Origin: Fimbriimonadia bacterium | GTDB taxonomy: Bacteria > Armatimonadota > Fimbriimonadia > Fimbriimonadales > GBS-DC | Reading direction: 5' to 3' | Assembly: GCA_026129765.1 (NCBI GenBank) | Contig: JAHCHP010000025.1 | Location: forward strand, 1 to 43,154 | DNA: 43,154 nt | Shown: positions 39,497 to 43,154 of the stretch, piece after piece | How the letters are laid out: the number at the start of each line of letters is the position of its first letter | Position numbering within the stretch: the stretch's first letter is position 1 | Notes under the pieces: generated by a model | The model's database searches: none | What the model saw: the letters and a program-made list of their open reading frames with translations, nothing else | Told to the model about the DNA's origin: nothing | Program-made: the position numbers and the translations under genes

Positions 39497-39642
39497 GATA
39501 ACCATCACCTCTCTTCCAGCAACCCTCATGCCAAACGCCACGAATGTTTTTGCATGGAGTCTTCTTCCTATTCTTCACAAAGGGGCTTAATCCCTCTTTT
39601 TGAAGCAGGAGAAAAGGGTAAACTTCAATAAAATTAAAGTGA

Positions 39643-39670
39643 TAATTGGGTCTTTCTAAATACCCAATTA
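39643..39670 (+). promoter_or_regulatory. Leader hairpin of the TPR gene
   Basis: TAATTGGGT / ACCCAATTA, a perfect 9-bp stem with a 9-10 base loop, directly before the GGGAGG ribosome site of the gene at 39681. Confidence 0.7.
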
Positions 39671-39680
39671 GGGAGGCATC

Positions 39681-41378
39681 ATGAAGAAAACGGTAATTTT
39701 TGGACGCGAATTGGCGTTAGCTGCCTTGAGCCTTTGTCTGATGGGTCAATCAATCCCTGATGCGAACGCAAACAGTCTTGGGCAGGGGGAAGAGGAGATT
39801 CTGTTTTCAGGAATCGGTCCTCATAAACGCGCAGTGAACATCAAGCCGGGAAAAGCAAAACAGTTTTTTGACCAAGGTCTGAACTTCTATTACGCTTTCA
39901 ATCATGGCGAAGCGAAGCGATCGTTTCGGGCTGCCACACGCCATGACCCGCAAAGTGCGATGGCTTGGTGGGGGCTTGCTTTGGCGAATGGTCCCCATAT
40001 CAACAACCCGGAAGTCGCCCCCGAAGAGGAACAAGAAGCGGTTGATGCGCTGAAGAAGGCAATGGCATTGATCCGGACAGCGCGCCCCGTGGATCAGGCG
40101 TTGATACGAGCCTGTAGGGCGCGTTACCAGTTCCCTCAACCCTCCGACCGAACACCGCTGAATCGCGCCTATGCGGAGGCGATGCGCCGGGTTTGGAAAC
40201 AGTATCCGAACGATGACGATGTGGGAGCGTTGTTTGCGGAAGCGATGATGAACTTGCGTCCTTGGGATTTATGGACGAAAAATTACAAGCCCCAACCGGG
40301 AACGTTAGAAGTGGTGGCGACTTTGGAGCGGGTGATGAAATTGAATCCTAAAAACCCGATGGGGCTTCATCTCTATATCCATGCGGTGGAGGCGTCGGAT
40401 AAGCCGGAGCGCGCGCGAGTCGCCGCAGACCGTTTGCGAGATTTGCAGCCCGCCTTGGGGCATAACGTGCATATGCCTTCGCATATCGACGTGCTGGTGG
40501 GGGATTGGCGAAAAGCGATGGTTGCCAATCAGAAGGCAATTGCGGTGGACCGGAACTATCGCGCCCGCCGCCCGAACCAGACGATCTATCGCGTTTATAT
40601 CGCTCACAATCATCATATGTTGGCGTTCGCGGCGATGATGATTGGAAGGCGCGACGAAGCAGTACGAACGCTGGATACAATGGTTGCGGAAATCCCAGAA
40701 GAGTTCCAAGCAGCGGCTGCGCCGTTTGTGGATGGTTTTTTCGCGATGCCCATCGAGGTGCGAAAACGATTCGGGATGTGGGACGAAGTGTTGGCAATGC
40801 CCGATTTACCAGAACGTTTCCCGATGGCTCGCGCTCAACGTTATGCCGCGCGCAGCGTTTCCTATGCCGCGAAGGGGATGCCCGCAGAAGCGCGTCAGGA
40901 ACAAGCCCATTTCTATGAAGCGCGAAAGCATGTGCCGGAAGACCTTTTGTTTGGACAAAGCGCGGCGCGCAACATTCTCAAGGTGGCTCATCATTTGATG
41001 AATGGCGAAATTCTGATTGCGGAGGGCGATGAAGAAGGCGCGGTTCGCGAGTTGAAGAAAGCGGTTGCGGCAGAAGATCAACTGAATTACTCGGAGCCGC
41101 CCGATTGGATTCAGCCCGCGCGACATACTCTGGGCGCGCTGCTTCTGAAAATGGGACGCTATCAGGAGGCGGAGGCGGTTTATCGCGCGGATTTGAAGAA
41201 ACTACCCCAAAACGGATGGGCGTTGTATGGCTTATCAGAGAGCTTGAAAGGGCAGGGTAAATCTGCGCAAGCGGCAGAAACCCGTCGCCAGTTCGAGAAG
41301 GTGTGGGCGGGCGCAGATTTACCCATCACCTCTTCCTGCTTATGCATTCCCAATACAGGGAAGGCGCAGGCTCGATAG
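39681..41378 (+). CDS. Secreted tetratricopeptide-repeat protein
   Basis: 565 residues. After an N-terminal signal (LALAALSLCLMGQSIPDANA) comes a chain of TPR-like helix pairs: KQFFDQGLNFYYAFNHGEAK with RSFRAATRHDPQSAMAWWGL, VGALFAEAMMNLRPWDLW, TLERVMKLNPKNPMGLHLYI, KARE-like PERARVAADRLRDLQPALG, and a C-terminal set (LGALLLKMGRYQEAEAVYRA, NGWALYGLSESLKGQGKSAQ). The centre has an unusual His-rich patch (GHNVHMPSHIDVLVGDW, YIAHNHHMLAFAAMM). Two Cys near the end (SSCLCIP) could bind or form a disulfide. I know similar proteins in several phyla, without established function. The His residues might bind metal; this is inference. Confidence 0.82.
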   Translation: MKKTVIFGRELALAALSLCLMGQSIPDANANSLGQGEEEILFSGIGPHKRAVNIKPGKAKQFFDQGLNFYYAFNHGEAKRSFRAATRHDPQSAMAWWGLALANGPHINNPEVAPEEEQEAVDALKKAMALIRTARPVDQALIRACRARYQFPQPSDRTPLNRAYAEAMRRVWKQYPNDDDVGALFAEAMMNLRPWDLWTKNYKPQPGTLEVVATLERVMKLNPKNPMGLHLYIHAVEASDKPERARVAADRLRDLQPALGHNVHMPSHIDVLVGDWRKAMVANQKAIAVDRNYRARRPNQTIYRVYIAHNHHMLAFAAMMIGRRDEAVRTLDTMVAEIPEEFQAAAAPFVDGFFAMPIEVRKRFGMWDEVLAMPDLPERFPMARAQRYAARSVSYAAKGMPAEARQEQAHFYEARKHVPEDLLFGQSAARNILKVAHHLMNGEILIAEGDEEGAVRELKKAVAAEDQLNYSEPPDWIQPARHTLGALLLKMGRYQEAEAVYRADLKKLPQNGWALYGLSESLKGQGKSAQAAETRRQFEKVWAGADLPITSSCLCIPNTGKAQAR

Positions 41379-41415
41379 TTAAGGGGACGGCGGATCTAAG
41401 TGGGAGCAGGCAGGC

Positions 41416-41813
41416 TTAAAGCAGTTTCGATTTTCCATTCCAATAAATCAGAGCCAAATCGCCTGCAGTAGTCAATGATTGCGCGGTATTTGTGTTTTTT
41501 TGCCAATACCGTAACAGCCAGAGCGCCTGCTCCCACTTGCCTGATCTGAGAATTTTTTAGGCAGGTAAATAATCTTGGCTCCCGTCTGTTTAATGACCTG
41601 GATTAAGTAGGAATTTTTCAACTGAGCCCGATCCAATGTGAGGATGATATAGCCGCGTTGAGCGTAGATGGGTATCCACTGTTCATCAGGAAATCCTTGT
41701 TCAGGCTTCCCATGAATAGACTCCGCTGCGCCCACGCCTAACAGCCTGAGAATACGCATCAGCACAGGCGATAGATTCTCATCCGCTAAAAATTTTAAGC
41801 TACTTTTCGCCAT
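41416..41813 (-). pseudogene. DUF5615 PIN-like toxin with a one-base frameshift at an A6 run
   Basis: Frame 1 from ATG 41813 (MAKSSLKFLADENLSPVLMR, FPDEQWIPIYAQRGYIILTL, DRAQLKNSYLIQ, GAKIIYLPKKF) matches the DUF5615 PIN-like family and then becomes unlike it, stopping at 41472. Shifting by one base at the run of six T (41553-41558, A6 on the coding strand) restores ILRSGKWEQALWLLRYWQKN and continues to a stop at 41418-41416. One missing A explains this. It may be inactivation, a sequencing error at a homopolymer, or slippage-dependent expression. The gene overlaps its DUF433 partner by 19 bases. Confidence 0.82.
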
Positions 41814-42490
41814 TTCTCTTCAAACTTTATCGCTTGCTCAACGGCTTCTATAGGTACTTCGTACCAGTTTGCAACCGCCTCAACATCGCCATTTTCTGCT
41901 TGGTAGAGTTGATAAAGTACATCTGTTCTTGTGCCTGAACGAGTCTCTATCGGCGCGCCGAAGGATCGCTTTGGATCAAGCACAATCAATTTATCCATTC
42001 CAAGCGGATACCAGGCAGAAGCAAGCCCATTTTCGTCGAAATCAAAATTTTTGAAGAAATCACGCGCAAATTCAAAAACTTGCTGCTTTTCTAATACCGT
42101 TTGAAGCTCTTGCTTGTGAATCAGCCTGCCATCTATTTCCGCCAATTTGTTGAGGGCGAAAGGATATGGGGTATTCCATTCTTCGCGAAGAATGCGTGCG
42201 GCGTTGCGCACCTCTGGAAGCGTTACATTCGCCTTTCGGAATTCGCGCACAAAATAAAGTTCAATCAGATCATGAAATGTCAGTAGGCGGGACATGGTCT
42301 CTGCGCGTTCGATCACAGGTCCAGACTGCTTCTGTTCACCATGCCTTCTATAAACATAACCCTCCGCCCAGCGCGCTAAGGTTTGGGGGGCGACTTGGAG
42401 CAGGCGCGCCGCCTCGGCAATCGTGTAGATGCCAGTGCCGAGACCGGGCTTGGTTGATTGTTGAGGCTTTAATTTAGAGACAGTTCCCAT
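41795..42490 (-). CDS. DUF433-type antitoxin with MerR-like helix-turn-helix
   Basis: 231 residues. An N-terminal MerR/excisionase-like helix-turn-helix (YTIAEAARLLQVAPQTLARW) leads into a long middle section (LLTFHDLIELYFVREFRKAN, VRNAARILREEWNTPYPFAL). The C-terminal DUF433 HTH includes DVLYQLYQAENGDVEAVANW and YEVPIEAVEQAIKFEEKW. DUF433 proteins commonly sit next to DUF5615 PIN-like proteins as probable antitoxin and autorepressor. It is intact although the toxin is frameshifted. Start ATG 42490. Confidence 0.82.
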   Translation of the reverse strand: MGTVSKLKPQQSTKPGLGTGIYTIAEAARLLQVAPQTLARWAEGYVYRRHGEQKQSGPVIERAETMSRLLTFHDLIELYFVREFRKANVTLPEVRNAARILREEWNTPYPFALNKLAEIDGRLIHKQELQTVLEKQQVFEFARDFFKNFDFDENGLASAWYPLGMDKLIVLDPKRSFGAPIETRSGTRTDVLYQLYQAENGDVEAVANWYEVPIEAVEQAIKFEEKWRKVA

Positions 42491-42565
42491 GGGTATGCAA
42501 TCCTCTTACTAATGAATAGTATACCTTTGCATAAGCCCAAAAATGGACAATCATTGGAATACGCC

Positions 42566-42595
42566 TTGACAAAACAGACCTAAATCATGGATAAT
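42566..42595 (+). promoter_or_regulatory. mscL promoter
   Basis: TTGACA (42566-42571), 18 bases, GATAAT (42590-42595). An AGGAGG ribosome site lies downstream, 9 bases before the mscL ATG. Confidence 0.75.
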
Positions 42596-42630
42596 ATTCC
42601 ATCACTATATGAAACAGGAGGTTTCGTACA

Positions 42631-43062
42631 ATGTGGAAGGAGTTCAAAGAGTTCGCTATCAAAGGAAGCGTGATTGACCTGGCAGTGGGCGTCATTATCG
42701 GCGGCGTGTTCGGGAAATTCGTTTCGTCACTGGTAGAAGATGTCTTAATGCCGCCTTTGGGATTGCTGATTGGAAAAGTCGATTTCAGCAATCTGTTCAT
42801 CAACCTTTCTGGTGGAGAGTATGCTTCGTTGGATGCCGCCAAAAAAGCGGGCGCTGCCACGATCAACTACGGTATGTTCTTAAATAACTTGATCGGCTTT
42901 TTGATCACCGCGTTCGCTATTTTCTTGGTTGTAAAAGCCATCAACCGGTTGCGCCGGGAGGGAGAGGACAAAGCAGCAGAAGCCCCGCCCGCGCCGCCAG
43001 AGCCGACAGGCGAGGAGAAACTACTCACAGAGATTCGCGATCTGTTGAAAGTTAGAAATTAA
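42631..43062 (+). CDS. mscL: Large-conductance mechanosensitive channel
   Basis: 143 residues, normal for MscL. Begins [20 protein letters not shown] with the N-terminal amphipathic helix and the glycine/valine-rich first membrane helix ([20 protein letters not shown]). A periplasmic loop and a second membrane helix ([20 protein letters not shown]) follow, then a charged C-terminal bundle ([14 protein letters not shown]). The channel opens under membrane tension to release solutes on osmotic downshift. It is preceded by a good promoter and AGGAGG, and stands alone. Confidence 0.97.
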   Translation: MWKEFKEFAIKGSVIDLAVGVIIGGVFGKFVSSLVEDVLMPPLGLLIGKVDFSNLFINLSGGEYASLDAAKKAGAATINYGMFLNNLIGFLITAFAIFLVVKAINRLRREGEDKAAEAPPAPPEPTGEEKLLTEIRDLLKVRN

Positions 43063-43130
43063 GTAGAATCCGAATCTATTGGTCCGTTCACGGCTTCGCA
43101 TTGAAGCCAATTGAAAGAGCCTATATCTCG

Positions 43131-43154
43131 TGGATTCCCGCGTTCGCGGGAATG
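43131..43154. repeat. Dispersed repeat 11 (cut by the window edge)
   Basis: GGATTCCCGCGTTCGCGGGA then ATG: the palindromic CCGCG/CGCGG module, same as 13464-13491. Confidence 0.8.

Overview
The window looks like a chromosomal contig from an Armatimonadota-type bacterium, probably Fimbriimonadia-like. This is inferred from the style of the proteins, not from a search. The clues are a DUF1559 prepilin with the long N-terminal signature usual in that phylum, several secreted proteins ending in a short dockerin-like tail, PEP-CTERM proteins, and strong GGAGG ribosome sites mixed with apparently leaderless housekeeping genes. There are no phage genes, transposases, CRISPR arrays, rRNA or tRNA genes that I can support.

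Layout. 1-5.6 kb: the 3' part of a membrane VWA/amidotransferase-like protein, a secreted dockerin-tailed protein, purK and a type IV pilin-like protein. 5.7-10.3 kb: pntAA-pntAB (no pntB), converging on a tight four-gene operon of two thymidylate-kinase-like paralogues, a CHAD protein and an HD protein. 10.3-13.4 kb: a hicBA pair with frameshifted hicA, a DUF2961/GH172 protein and a secreted protein with two TolB/FlgO-like halves. 13.5-20.2 kb: an island that looks AT-richer by eye, with three large secreted or surface proteins and a small MmcQ/YjbR protein. 20.4-22.8 kb: gnd-zwf, the oxidative pentose phosphate branch. 23.2-26.5 kb: two duplicated PEP-CTERM genes with pgk between them. 26.7-29.4 kb: purH and a divergent helix-hairpin-helix protein. 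30.1-34.7 kb: rpsU, a PgpH-like HD protein, ybeY, a DgkA-PAP2 fusion and a CorC/HlyC protein, an arrangement close to the widespread phoH-pgpH-ybeY-dgkA neighbourhood. 34.8-43.1 kb: an orphan DUF104 antitoxin, a beta-propeller phytase, a second dockerin-tailed protein, a DUF1559 prepilin, an M14 carboxypeptidase, a TPR protein, a DUF433/DUF5615 pair with frameshifted toxin, and mscL.

How parts may work together. Three promoters, for the two paralogous dockerin-tailed proteins and the DUF1559 prepilin, share one architecture: TTAAC-like half-sites every 11 bp, then exactly 11 bp to a TA-rich -10. This resembles sites of PhoB/PhoP-type response regulators. One lies just upstream of the phytase, and a CHAD/HD operon of the kind tied to polyphosphate is also in the window, so a phosphate-responsive exported set is a reasonable but unproven hypothesis. 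Five exported-protein genes carry a hairpin in the 5' leader, while four housekeeping genes have a -10 box 6-10 nt before the start codon and no ribosome site. Intergenic spaces are filled with a modular dispersed repeat family (11 clusters listed).
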